From an uncultured bacterium (GTDB lineage Bacteria; Bacillota_I; Bacilli_A; Acholeplasmatales; Anaeroplasmataceae): a stretch of 32,156 bases of DNA. The stretch is taken from NCBI GenBank assembly GCA_949292525.1, contig CASEZJ010000011.1, positions 1 to 32,156 of the forward strand. The letters are read 5' to 3'. A program made the translations under genes and the position numbers. The notes beneath the pieces were generated by a model. It had not been told where the DNA came from and searched no databases. It saw only the letters and a program-made list of their open reading frames with translations. Below are positions 24,299 through 32,156 of this stretch, one piece after another. How positions within the stretch are numbered: the stretch's first letter is position 1; each line of letters begins with the position of its first letter.

Positions 24299-27200
24299 AA
24301 AAACTAACTAAAATAAGATTAATTAATTGGCATTATTTAGCTAATGAAACAATTAATATTAAAGACCATGTTTTATTAACAGGCCCAAATGCGAGTGGTA
24401 AATCTACAATTATGGATGCCATTATGTATGTTGTTACTGGTGGTGACACTAATTTTAATATGGCTGCAAATGAAAAATCTAAACGTGATTTAAGAGGTTA
24501 TGTAAAATGTAAATTAGGTTTAGATGATAAAGAATATTTAAGAGACGGTGATGTAACAGGCCATATTGCGTTAGAGTTTCATGATGAAAAAACTTCTAAT
24601 GATTTTACGGTTGGGGTTGTGATTGACGCATTTGGCGAATTAATGCCAGTCAAAACATTATTTTATCTAGCTAATAGTAAAATGGATGATTCTTGGTTTG
24701 TTTCTAGCCAAGGAATGATTTATTCTAGTGTTGTATTTAGAAAAAACAATCCAGATTTTGAGTATTTTTTAACTAAACGAGAAGCAAAAAGAGCTTTTAG
24801 AAATGCTTTTGGTTCAATAAATGAGGATTTCTTTAAATTGATTCCTAAGGCTTTAGCATTTAAACCAATTGCGGATGTTAAAGATTTTATTTATCAAAAT
24901 GTCTTAGAAGAAAAAGAAATTGATGTATCAGCTATTAAAGATACTATTAGATCATATAAAGAATTAGAAGATACATTAAAATTAATTAAAACTAAAATTA
25001 GTGATTTAAAAGAAATAGCTAATATTCACCAAGAGTTAGAAAAAATAATTGAAAACAAGAACTATGTTGAATATTTAGATACATTATTTGCTAAAGAAAA
25101 AGTTAATTATGATATTAAAGATTTAGAAAGTAATATTGAAAAACAACAAAACAAAAAAGCTAGTCGTGAATCAGATTTACGACAAATAGATAGAGAAATT
25201 CAAGGCTTAAACCAAAGAAGTAAAGAATTATATAATGTTTTAGCTGATGATGATACATTTAAGCATAATGAAAGCATTGCTAAAGAAATTGAAGAGCGCG
25301 AAAGAAATATTGTTGAATTAGAACAAGACAATACATATTTCTTAAAATATGTAGCTAATTTTAAGGATACTATTAAAGAATTACGTAAAAAAAATACTAA
25401 TCGTAAGATTTTTAATGATCTTGCTAATATGTCTTTAATTAATTTAAATCAAAATGAAGTTGATTTTACTCGCTTAAAATTAAATGAAGCTAAGAATTTA
25501 GTTGAACAATATAAACAAAAAGATAATCAAGATTTAGGTGCTTTATCAATTAGAAAAACAGAAATTATCAAAAATGTTAACGAAATTGCGATTGCCTTAA
25601 AGAAACTTAGCCAAAATAAAGTTAATTTCCCTAATCAATTAATTTCTTTAAGAGATGAAATTGAAGAAGGCTTAAAACGAATTTATAATTACGATATTCC
25701 AGTCTTTATTTTTGCTGAATTAGTAGAAATAACTGATCCTAAATGGCAAGATACAATTGAAGTATATTTAGGTAATAGAAGATTTAACATGATTGTTGAG
25801 CCACGTTATTACGATCAAGCTTTACAAATCTTTGCTCGTATTAAAGATAGACATCCAATTTATGGTATAGGTTTAGTAAATACTAAGAAGATTAAAAACT
25901 TTAATTCATTTGAACCAAATTCTCTAGCAAGCATTATGACTAGTGACAATGAAGATGCTAGAAGATATATTAATATGACTTGTGGCAATGTTATAATGTG
26001 TCAAAATGAATTAGAGTTAGAAAATTATAATACAGCTATTACAAATGATTATCTATTATATAGTCAATATACAGTTAGAAGTTTAAATCCAAGAATTGAA
26101 AAACCATTCTGCGGTAAGAATGCTTATATGTCACAACAAAAGTTGTGGGAAGATAAGGCTAATGTTGCTAAAAATGAATATGATGAAGTTATTAATAAAA
26201 TCGATGAATTAGATAGCGAATTAGAATTACTTAATTCTTTAGATTTCCAAGCTATTTTAGTAGGTCTTGATGGAGCTATGAAGCTTGAATATGAAAAAGA
26301 CACTTTAAAAGGTTTAAAAATTCAAAAAGAGCATTTAAATTCAAGTTCAATGAAAGAAGTTGAAGATGATTATAATAAGATTCTAAATACTATAAAAAAT
26401 AGTGAAGAAAAACGTAATGCTATTATTTTAGAAATAGGTAGAATTGAACAAAACATCATCAATTTAGGTGATAAAGTAAAAGAACAAAATGAATTATTAG
26501 TAACTAAGAAGGCTGATCTAGATAGATTAGGTGATACTTTCATTGCTATTAAAGATCGAGCATTAGAAGAATTTAATGAATTTGTTAAAGAACGTAGCTT
26601 TAATGAGGCTTATAACTTATTCTTGAAAAAATATAATGTTAAAGATAATACTTATGATACATTGCAAGATGCTTTAGTTACTAAGCAATATCAATATATC
26701 AATAATTATGATTCATCTTTCTCTATTGGTATTAATGAAATGCAACAATACTATCAAGAATTAAATAAATTAGAGAAGACTGAATTAGTAAAATATGAAC
26801 AAAAGGTTAGAACAGCTCGTGAAGAAGCCGAATTGATCTTTAAAGAAGATTTCATTGCTAAATTAAGAGCCAATATTGAACAAGCTGAAATAGAAATCGG
26901 TAAGATTAATGAAACATTAAGTCATATTAAATTTGGTAATGATACTTATGAGTTTGTTTTCCCTAAATCTAGTGAATATGGGGCTTTCTATGAAATGGTT
27001 ACATCAGATATGACTGATGGCTCAACTGGTATTTTTACTTCAAATTTTGAGGCTAAATATGAAAATCAAATTAAGGAGCTATTTGATAGTTTAGCAGTTG
27101 ATGAAATTAATTCACATGGTGTAATTAACAAATTTACTGATTATAGAACTTATATGGATTATGATATTAAGATAACTAACCAAGATGGTGAATCTATGAG

Positions 27201-27552
27201 TTATTCTAAAGTGTTTAAAGAAAAATCCGGTGGTGAAACTCAGGTTCCTTTCTATGTAGCTATAATTGCTTCATTTGTTCGTATATATACTAAGACTCAT
27301 GTTTATGGTGGCGATCCGATTGGTATAGTTATGTTTGATGAGGTGTTTGATAAGATGGATAGTAATAGAATGAAGGCTATGATGGACTTCATAACTTCTA
27401 TGCCACTTCAAACTATTATTGCTTGTCCACCACAAAGAATGAGCTTATTACAAGATTATGCAGATACAATTTTAATTATGGCTCGTCAAGGTGTAAAAGC
27501 TCAAGTTATGCCGATTATTAAGAAAGATGGTGAAGCTAATGGGGCTTTTTAG
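24295..27552 (+). CDS. mksB: MksB/JetC-like SMC ATPase
   Basis: The SMC-like motor that dimerises and extrudes or entraps DNA with its kleisin and KITE partners. The 1085-residue length fits JetC/MksB. Walker A is GPNASGKST at residues 30-38. Long coiled-coil arms occupy roughly 230-430 and 640-920, with a hinge-like region between (about 450-620, including IYGIGLVNTKKI). The C-terminal head has the ABC signature SGGE at 978-981 and Walker B GIVMFDEVFDKMD with catalytic E1016, so the ATPase is intact. The start is preceded by GGGAGG and overlaps mksE. Its last 14 bases overlap sepF. It is not canonical Smc, whose hinge and size differ, and no nuclease gene of the JetD type follows. Confidence 0.88.
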   Translation: MKKLTKIRLINWHYLANETINIKDHVLLTGPNASGKSTIMDAIMYVVTGGDTNFNMAANEKSKRDLRGYVKCKLGLDDKEYLRDGDVTGHIALEFHDEKTSNDFTVGVVIDAFGELMPVKTLFYLANSKMDDSWFVSSQGMIYSSVVFRKNNPDFEYFLTKREAKRAFRNAFGSINEDFFKLIPKALAFKPIADVKDFIYQNVLEEKEIDVSAIKDTIRSYKELEDTLKLIKTKISDLKEIANIHQELEKIIENKNYVEYLDTLFAKEKVNYDIKDLESNIEKQQNKKASRESDLRQIDREIQGLNQRSKELYNVLADDDTFKHNESIAKEIEERERNIVELEQDNTYFLKYVANFKDTIKELRKKNTNRKIFNDLANMSLINLNQNEVDFTRLKLNEAKNLVEQYKQKDNQDLGALSIRKTEIIKNVNEIAIALKKLSQNKVNFPNQLISLRDEIEEGLKRIYNYDIPVFIFAELVEITDPKWQDTIEVYLGNRRFNMIVEPRYYDQALQIFARIKDRHPIYGIGLVNTKKIKNFNSFEPNSLASIMTSDNEDARRYINMTCGNVIMCQNELELENYNTAITNDYLLYSQYTVRSLNPRIEKPFCGKNAYMSQQKLWEDKANVAKNEYDEVINKIDELDSELELLNSLDFQAILVGLDGAMKLEYEKDTLKGLKIQKEHLNSSSMKEVEDDYNKILNTIKNSEEKRNAIILEIGRIEQNIINLGDKVKEQNELLVTKKADLDRLGDTFIAIKDRALEEFNEFVKERSFNEAYNLFLKKYNVKDNTYDTLQDALVTKQYQYINNYDSSFSIGINEMQQYYQELNKLEKTELVKYEQKVRTAREEAELIFKEDFIAKLRANIEQAEIEIGKINETLSHIKFGNDTYEFVFPKSSEYGAFYEMVTSDMTDGSTGIFTSNFEAKYENQIKELFDSLAVDEINSHGVINKFTDYRTYMDYDIKITNQDGESMSYSKVFKEKSGGETQVPFYVAIIASFVRIYTKTHVYGGDPIGIVMFDEVFDKMDSNRMKAMMDFITSMPLQTIIACPPQRMSLLQDYADTILIMARQGVKAQVMPIIKKDGEANGAF

Positions 27553-27862
27553 TCGTAAAAAAGAAGATAAAACGGTTGTTAAATCAGCATATGAAAGAAT
27601 GTTGATGGTACAACTTGAAGATGAAGATGAAGAGGCAGCCGATTTAATAAATAAGCTTAGAGAAGGTCATCCTTTAGTTTTAAATTTTGATAAACTAGAT
27701 GTAACTAGTGCTAATAAGTTTTTGGCTTTTTTTAGCGGGGCTTGTTATGTGTTAGGGGCAAAAAATATTAAAATAAATGAAACTACTTATTTATTTGCTA
27801 GAAGTGAAGAATTTAATGATGGTTCATTAAATGAATTTTTAGATGAACTAGACGAAAATTAA
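27539..27862 (+). CDS. sepF: Compact SepF-like cell division protein
   Basis: SepF polymerises, binds the FtsZ tail and tethers the division ring to the membrane. The 107-residue protein matches the SepF core (about residues 20-105): LREGHPLVLNFDKLDVTSAN, FLAFFSGACYVLGAKNIKI, then TTYLFARSEEF, paralleling the Bacillus pattern of a conserved VVNL block and a FLSGTVYA block. The N-terminus MGLFSRKK could serve as a short membrane-binding helix. The normal linker between helix and core is almost missing; Bacillus SepF is about 152 residues. ATG 27539 was chosen over 27527 because it gives this N-terminus and has GGTGA just ahead. It overlaps mksB by 14 bases. Location directly upstream of ileS matches the Bacillus division cluster. 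Confidence 0.85.
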   Translation: MGLFSRKKEDKTVVKSAYERMLMVQLEDEDEEAADLINKLREGHPLVLNFDKLDVTSANKFLAFFSGACYVLGAKNIKINETTYLFARSEEFNDGSLNEFLDELDEN

Positions 27863-27864
27863 TA

Positions 27865-27893
27865 TTGTTTTTTAAGATCTTTTTTGTTAAAAT
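27865..27893 (+). promoter_or_regulatory. ileS T-box promoter
   Basis: TTGTTT (27865-27870), 17 bases, TAAAAT (27888-27893), starting two bases after the sepF stop. No terminator separates sepF from this promoter, so some read-through from the condensin operon into the ileS leader is possible. Confidence 0.65.
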
Positions 27894-27899
27894 ATCTTT

Positions 27900-28096
27900 G
27901 TTTAGACGGTTTAAATTGAAACTTTAGAAGCGAACTGTGATGGTGAAAGACAGGAAGATAAATTTAAACGGATCACTAAATTAAATTAGAGTAATGTCTA
28001 CGTCTAGCTGCGTTAAAGCTATTAAGTGCTAGTATATACTAGAATTAAGGTGGTACCGCGGCTATTTCGTCCTTAGATTTTTTCTAAGGACTTTTT
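27900..28096 (+). promoter_or_regulatory. T-box leader of ileS, specifier ATC
   Basis: The T-box core AAGGTGGTACCGCGG lies at 28047-28061. A terminator follows (GTCCTTAG at 28069-28076 with CTAAGGAC at 28084-28091, then five T). Stem I includes GATGGTGAAAG (27940-27950) and an isoleucine specifier ATC at 27972-27974 followed by A, as expected. Uncharged tRNA-Ile would pair with ATC and with the T-box core to allow read-through into ileS. Confidence 0.95.
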
Positions 28097-28117
28097 CTTT
28101 TAGGAGGATGATGAATA

Positions 28118-30826
28118 ATGCAAGATTATAAAGATACCTTATTTATGGGTAAAACAAGCTTTGAAATGCGAGGAAATTTAGGACAAAAGGAACCTCAAAT
28201 TGAAGAAAATTGGGAAAAGAATGATTTGTTTCATAAACGTTTAAATAAAAACAAAGGTAATAAGGAATACACTTTACATGATGGCCCACCTTATGCTAAT
28301 GGTGATATTCATTTAGGTCATTCTTTAAATAAAATTTTAAAAGATTTTGTTGTAAGATATAAAAATATGCAAGGATTCTATTCTTACTATATTGCTGGTT
28401 GGGATACTCACGGCTTACCGATTGAAGTAGCGGTTACTAAAAAAGGAATTAAGCGTAAAGAAATTTCTATTTCTGAATTTAGAAAGCATTGTTATGAATA
28501 TGCTTTAAAACAAGTTGAACGCCAAAAAGTCGGGTTTAAACGTTTAGGCGTCTTAGCTAATTGGGATGAATCATATTTAACTTTACAAAAAGAATTTGAA
28601 CGTGATCAAGTTAAAGTTTTTGCGAAAATGGTTGAAAAAGGCTTAATTTATAAAGGCTTAAAACCAGTTTATTGGTCACCTTCAAGTGAATCAGCACTTG
28701 CAGAAGCTGAAATTGAATATTATGATAAAGAAGATTCATCAATTTATTTCACATTACCTTTAGTTAGTGAAGACGAAGCTTTTAAGGATGCCAAATTTTT
28801 AGTTTGGACGACTACACCATGGACTATTCCAGCCAATTTAGCTGTTTGTGCTGGCCCAGAAATTAAATATGTATTAGCTAAAACTAATAAAGGGAAATTA
28901 ATATTTGGTTTAGATTTATTGACTAAATTAACTGAATTATTAGATTTAGGTGATGTTGAAATATTACATGAATATATGGGAACAGAACTTGAAGGACTAA
29001 AATATAAACATCCACTATATGATCGGGTTTCTCCTTGTATTTTAGGTGATTATGTCTCAACAGAAGATGGTTCAGGTTTAGTTCACATAGCTCCTGGACA
29101 TGGTGAAGACGACTATAATGTTGGTAAAATATATCATTTAGATGTTTTATGCCCGGTTGATAATAAAGGTTTTATGACTAGTGAAGCTGGTAAATATGAA
29201 GGTATGTTCTATACAGATTGTAATGAAGCTGTAATTGCTGATTTAGCTGCAGGGGATAATTTATTAAAGGTTGTTAAAATCACCCATAGTTATCCTCATG
29301 ATTGGCGTACTAAAAAACCAGTAATATTTAGAGCTACACCACAATGGTTTGCTTCAATTGATAAGATTAAAACTGAATTATTAGAAAATGTTAAAAATGT
29401 CACTTGGTATCCAAAATGGGGTGACATTAGAATGACTAATATGATCAAAGATCGTCATGATTGGTGTATTAGTCGTCAAAGAGTATGGGGTGTACCAATT
29501 CCTATTTTCTATTGTGAAGATGGAACTCCAGTTTTAGAACAAGAAGTATTTATACATATTTCTGATTTATTTGGTCAATACGGTTCTAATATTTGGTTTG
29601 AAAAAGAAGCAAAAGAATTATTACCTGAAGGCTATACTAATAGTCATTCACCAAATGGAATTTTTACTAAAGAAAAAGACATAATGGATGTTTGGTTTGA
29701 CAGTGGCTCAAGTTATATGACATTATTACGTCATGATTTAAAATTCCCAGCTGATTTATATTTAGAAGGTGCTGATCAATATCGGGGTTGGTTTAATTCA
29801 AGTTTGATTACCGGTACTGCTATGTTTAATCAAGCTCCTTATAAAACAGTAGTTACTCATGGCTTTACATTAGATGGTGAAGGAAGAAAAATGTCAAAAT
29901 CATTAGGCAATGTAATTGACCCAGCCGATGTATGTAAACAAAATGGAGCCGATGTTTTAAGATTATGGGTTGCATCTGTTGATTATCAATCAGATATGCC
30001 AATTAGTAAAGAATTATTAAAACAAATCAGTGAAACTTATCGTAAAATAAGAAATACGATCAAGTTTATGCTAGCTAATACAAACGATTTTAACCCTAGC
30101 GATAGTTTAAAATATGAAGAATTAGCAAATGTAGATAAATATATATGTATTAAGTTCAATGAATATTTAGCGGACATATATAAAGCATATGATACATTTA
30201 GATTTGGTGATGTATATCGTTTAACAAACACTTTTATAAATAACACATTAAGTTCTTTCTATCTAGATTTTATTAAAGATATTTTATATATACTAGATCC
30301 TAAAGATAAATGTCGTTTAAGTGTTCAAACAACCTTATATTTTATCTTATTAAATTTATTAAAAGTATTAACTCCTATAATTCCTCATACTACAAGTGAA
30401 GCATATAATGCTATGCCATATAAATCAGAAGAAGATATTTATTTAGAAAATATGGTTGAACCTAAATTACATTTAGATGATGAATTAGAAGCTAATTTTG
30501 ATAAGTTTATGACACATCGTCAAGATATCTTAAAAGCCTTAGAAGAAGCAAGAGCTAATAAGGTAATCGGTAAAAGTTTTAATGCTAAATTAACAATTTA
30601 TGGTCCAAAAGAATATTTAAAATTATTAGAATCTTTAAATAGTAATTTAGCCCAAATATTAATTGTTTCACAACTTGAAATGAAAGAAGATACTTTTATT
30701 CATTACGAAGTAAAAGAAGCTGTAGGTCATGTTTGTAGTCGTTGTTGGATGATTGTAGAAGAAGAATTAGAAGATGGTTTATGCCATCGTTGTGCCAATA
30801 TTGTAAATGAAAGAAAAAAAGCTTAA
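28118..30826 (+). CDS. ileS: Isoleucine-tRNA ligase
   Basis: This class I synthetase charges tRNA-Ile and edits misactivated valine. At 902 residues it is a bacterial type I enzyme. The HIGH-type motif is PPYANGDIHLGH, the KMSKS loop is GRKMSKSLGN, and the editing domain contains VWTTTPWTIPANLAV. The C-terminal zinc-binding tail has CSRCW and CHRCAN. The start at 28118 has AGGAGG at 28102-28107. The end overlaps the next gene by 20 bases. In Bacillus, sepF-ylmG-ylmH-divIVA-ileS is one block; here ileS directly follows sepF. Confidence 0.97.
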   Translation: MQDYKDTLFMGKTSFEMRGNLGQKEPQIEENWEKNDLFHKRLNKNKGNKEYTLHDGPPYANGDIHLGHSLNKILKDFVVRYKNMQGFYSYYIAGWDTHGLPIEVAVTKKGIKRKEISISEFRKHCYEYALKQVERQKVGFKRLGVLANWDESYLTLQKEFERDQVKVFAKMVEKGLIYKGLKPVYWSPSSESALAEAEIEYYDKEDSSIYFTLPLVSEDEAFKDAKFLVWTTTPWTIPANLAVCAGPEIKYVLAKTNKGKLIFGLDLLTKLTELLDLGDVEILHEYMGTELEGLKYKHPLYDRVSPCILGDYVSTEDGSGLVHIAPGHGEDDYNVGKIYHLDVLCPVDNKGFMTSEAGKYEGMFYTDCNEAVIADLAAGDNLLKVVKITHSYPHDWRTKKPVIFRATPQWFASIDKIKTELLENVKNVTWYPKWGDIRMTNMIKDRHDWCISRQRVWGVPIPIFYCEDGTPVLEQEVFIHISDLFGQYGSNIWFEKEAKELLPEGYTNSHSPNGIFTKEKDIMDVWFDSGSSYMTLLRHDLKFPADLYLEGADQYRGWFNSSLITGTAMFNQAPYKTVVTHGFTLDGEGRKMSKSLGNVIDPADVCKQNGADVLRLWVASVDYQSDMPISKELLKQISETYRKIRNTIKFMLANTNDFNPSDSLKYEELANVDKYICIKFNEYLADIYKAYDTFRFGDVYRLTNTFINNTLSSFYLDFIKDILYILDPKDKCRLSVQTTLYFILLNLLKVLTPIIPHTTSEAYNAMPYKSEEDIYLENMVEPKLHLDDELEANFDKFMTHRQDILKALEEARANKVIGKSFNAKLTIYGPKEYLKLLESLNSNLAQILIVSQLEMKEDTFIHYEVKEAVGHVCSRCWMIVEEELEDGLCHRCANIVNERKKA

Positions 30827-31811
30827 ACTACGCCATATTATACCAATTTTTGGGGTTTTAATTATTAATGCCTTCCTTTTATTTATTAGTACTTATAGAA
30901 CTAATTATTCTTTAACACTACCGGGTGGATTAGTTTTATCTAATGACATAGTAAGCATTGATAATGCAAAAGAAAGTAAAGGTAGTTATGAAACAATATA
31001 TGTAGTTTCATTTAATAAGTCGACTATATTGCAAAATTTTATTTGCAAATATGCTAAGATGGTATCAATCGATCTAATTGATACTAATAGTAGACATTTT
31101 ACAGATAGAGAAAACTATTTAATGGGTGAAATAGAACACAATTCATCAGTTTCAAGTACGATTATCAGCACATATAATTTAGCTAGTAATAATAATTTAG
31201 ATGTTAATATTGACTATTATTTAAATGGTTTTTATGTGACATATTATTATGAAGAATCAGACTGGCAAATTGGTGATCAAATTATTGCGATAAACGATGT
31301 TCTAATTGAAAAATTATATTCTAATTTAACGATTGATTCAGGTTGGCTCAATAATGAAATAGGAACTAAAATCACCTATATCCGGGATGATAAAACCTAT
31401 AATATGTTTGTTGAGGATGAAAAAGATAACATTTATTGTTATCCAAATTATGTTATCGATTATGATACCATTAATCCTAAAGTTACAATTAATCGTGGCT
31501 TTACGAATGGCCCAAGTGGAGGTTTATTAAGAAGCTTATCACTTTATGATGATTTAGTAACTGAAGACTTAACTAGAGGTCTTAGAATAGCCGGTACTGG
31601 AACAATCTCAGAAACTGGTAATGTTGGGGCTATAGGAGGAATAAAACAAAAGATTTATACAGCATATAGTTATGGTGTAGATATCTTTTTTTGTCCCGAA
31701 GCTAATTATAAAGAGGCTTTAGAAATGTATGAATCATTAGATACTAATATGAAACTTTATCAAGTTAGTACCTTAACTGAAGCATTAGAGGTTTTATATG
31801 ACTGGTCTTAA
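30807..31811 (+). CDS. PDZ and Lon-like serine protease (SepM/YlbL family)
   Basis: A membrane-anchored serine protease with a PDZ domain and a Lon-type (S16) catalytic domain, facing outside the membrane. One N-terminal membrane segment (about residues 11-29, IIPIFGVLIINAFLLFIS) is followed by a PDZ region (EESDWQIGDQIIAINDVLIE) and a catalytic domain with the Ser in TNGPSGGLLRSL and the Lys in GAIGGIKQKI, which form the Ser-Lys dyad. The protein is 334 residues, like YlbL and SepM. In Streptococcus, SepM trims a competence peptide; other members handle membrane or cell-wall proteins. The start overlaps ileS by 20 bases and its end overlaps the next gene by 14. Confidence 0.9.
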   Translation: MKEKKLKLRHIIPIFGVLIINAFLLFISTYRTNYSLTLPGGLVLSNDIVSIDNAKESKGSYETIYVVSFNKSTILQNFICKYAKMVSIDLIDTNSRHFTDRENYLMGEIEHNSSVSSTIISTYNLASNNNLDVNIDYYLNGFYVTYYYEESDWQIGDQIIAINDVLIEKLYSNLTIDSGWLNNEIGTKITYIRDDKTYNMFVEDEKDNIYCYPNYVIDYDTINPKVTINRGFTNGPSGGLLRSLSLYDDLVTEDLTRGLRIAGTGTISETGNVGAIGGIKQKIYTAYSYGVDIFFCPEANYKEALEMYESLDTNMKLYQVSTLTEALEVLYDWS

Positions 31812-31992
31812 AGCAGTATTATTAAGTTTATTGATTACATTGATCTATATTTCCGGTCCTCTAGCAGTAATAATTAATTGTTTCATCTTTCAAGAATTAT
31901 TATGGTTATTTATCTTTTTAATAGTAGTGGTATTTATTATAGGTGTCTTAATATTTAGATTTTATTATCTTAAATTGAGGAATAAAAAATAA
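31798..31992 (+). CDS. Small membrane protein, two TM segments
   Basis: I do not recognise this 64-residue protein. Two hydrophobic segments fill most of it (about residues 5-28 and 35-54), and it ends in a basic tail, LKLRNKK, likely cytoplasmic. It overlaps the protease gene by 14 bases, so it probably depends on translation from that gene. The arrangement suggests a partner or regulator of the membrane protease, which is inference from position only. A long AT-rich hairpin encloses its stop codon. Confidence 0.65.
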   Translation: MTGLKAVLLSLLITLIYISGPLAVIINCFIFQELLWLFIFLIVVVFIIGVLIFRFYYLKLRNKK

Positions 31993-32004
31993 TTTTTATT
32001 CCTC
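31977..32004 (+). repeat. Perfect 12-bp inverted repeat around a stop codon
   Basis: GAGGAATAAAAA (31977-31988) and TTTTTATTCCTC (31993-32004) are exact complements around the 4-base loop ATAA, which holds the TAA stop of the 64-residue protein. No T-run follows; the true terminator is the next hairpin. The pair may protect the transcript end or mark a 3' processing site. Confidence 0.6.
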
Positions 32005-32007
32005 TCA

Positions 32008-32045
32008 GACTGTTGACAAAACTAAAATTGTTAACAGTCTTTTTT
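32008..32045 (+). terminator. Terminator of the ileS-protease unit
   Basis: A 12-bp stem with one G-T pair (GACTGTTGACAA at 32008-32019, TTGTTAACAGTC at 32028-32039) and an 8-base loop is followed by six T. It ends the ileS transcription unit. Confidence 0.92.
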
Positions 32046-32099
32046 GTTTTTAAGAAACAAACTTATATTTATCAACACTTATATGTGGAAAACTAATTC

Positions 32100-32128
32100 T
32101 GGCTTTATTAAGCCAAAAATGGTATAAT
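32100..32128 (+). promoter_or_regulatory. Promoter of the gene starting at the right edge
   Basis: An extended -10 (TGGTATAAT, TATAAT at 32123-32128) has an inverted repeat in place of a -35 box: TGGCTT (32100-32105) pairs with AAGCCA (32110-32115) over a 4-base loop. The arrangement suggests an operator or an early hairpin. Confidence 0.55.
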
Positions 32129-32153
32129 ATAAGTGTAGAAACGGGTGATTTTT

Positions 32154-32156
32154 ATG
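32154..32156 (+). CDS. Start codon of a gene cut by the window edge
   Basis: ATG is the last codon in the window, behind a GGGTGAT ribosome site at 32143-32149 and a promoter at 32123-32128. No coding sequence is visible, so the product cannot be named. Confidence 0.55.

Noticed and set aside
22302-27862. A complete Wadjet anti-plasmid defence system
   Set aside because: JetA-, JetB- and JetC-like genes are present, but no JetD-type nuclease lies within or beside them; the fourth gene is SepF-like and the next is ileS.
30037-30246. Minus-strand open frame of 69 codons
   Set aside because: It is fully inside ileS on the opposite strand with no independent support.
1-32156. Mycoplasma-type genetic code (TGA as Trp)
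   Set aside because: TGA acts as a stop at sufD and sufU, and Trp positions such as SufC GYDWVK use TGG.

Overview
The window is a strongly AT-rich, gene-dense stretch of a low-GC Gram-positive (Bacillota) chromosome. TGA is used as a stop (ends of sufD and sufU) and Trp is coded by TGG, so this is not a Mycoplasma/Spiroplasma code-4 genome. Shine-Dalgarno sites are clear, T-box leaders control tRNA synthetase genes, an L20-type leader precedes infC, and the SUF operon has the Bacillus order C-D-S-U-B. Short proteins, heavy gene overlap and an archaeal-type AspRS suggest a streamlined uncultured Bacilli/Mollicutes-like or Erysipelotrichia-like lineage. That placement is inference. I see no insertion sequence, phage gene, CRISPR array or tRNA gene.

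Layout: (1) 1-6692, a terminator and promoter region, then sufC-sufD-sufS-sufU-sufB for Fe-S cluster assembly, an acyl-ACP thioesterase and an M18 aminopeptidase, ending at a bidirectional terminator. (2) 6733-9059 on the minus strand, rqcH (ribosome quality control) and a SAM methyltransferase. (3) 9246-10883, promoter, L20 leader with attenuator, infC with an ATT start, rpmI, and rplT with a long tail ending in a SAP-like domain. (4) 10923-13087, a small membrane protein, a free-standing structured RNA candidate with its own promoter and terminator, rsmD, and an unrecognised 365-residue protein. (5) 13077-17800, T-box, hisS, archaeal-type aspS, dCMP deaminase, lspA and an rluD-family gene. 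(6) 17804-22212, a HAD hydrolase and a heterodimeric ABC exporter with one degenerate ATP site. (7) 22252-27862, a four-gene operon: an MksF/MksE/MksB (JetA/JetB/JetC-like) condensin followed by a compact SepF. (8) 27865-32045, T-box and ileS, a SepM/YlbL-like PDZ-Lon protease, a small membrane protein and a terminator. A new gene begins at the last codon.

The most notable unit is region 7. It resembles a Wadjet/MksBEF locus, but the nuclease subunit (JetD/MksG) is absent. In its place, overlapping the end of the SMC gene, is SepF, the FtsZ-ring membrane tether. sepF still sits directly upstream of ileS, as expected from the Bacillus order sepF-ylmG-ylmH-divIVA-ileS, so the condensin genes appear to have become joined to a cell-division locus. 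I infer a housekeeping link between chromosome handling and division rather than plasmid defence. Other points of interest are the L20-SAP fusion, a half-length SufD, the structured RNA at 11266-11422, and a hisS-aspS T-box whose specifier loop reads GACAC, giving overlapping Asp and His codons.
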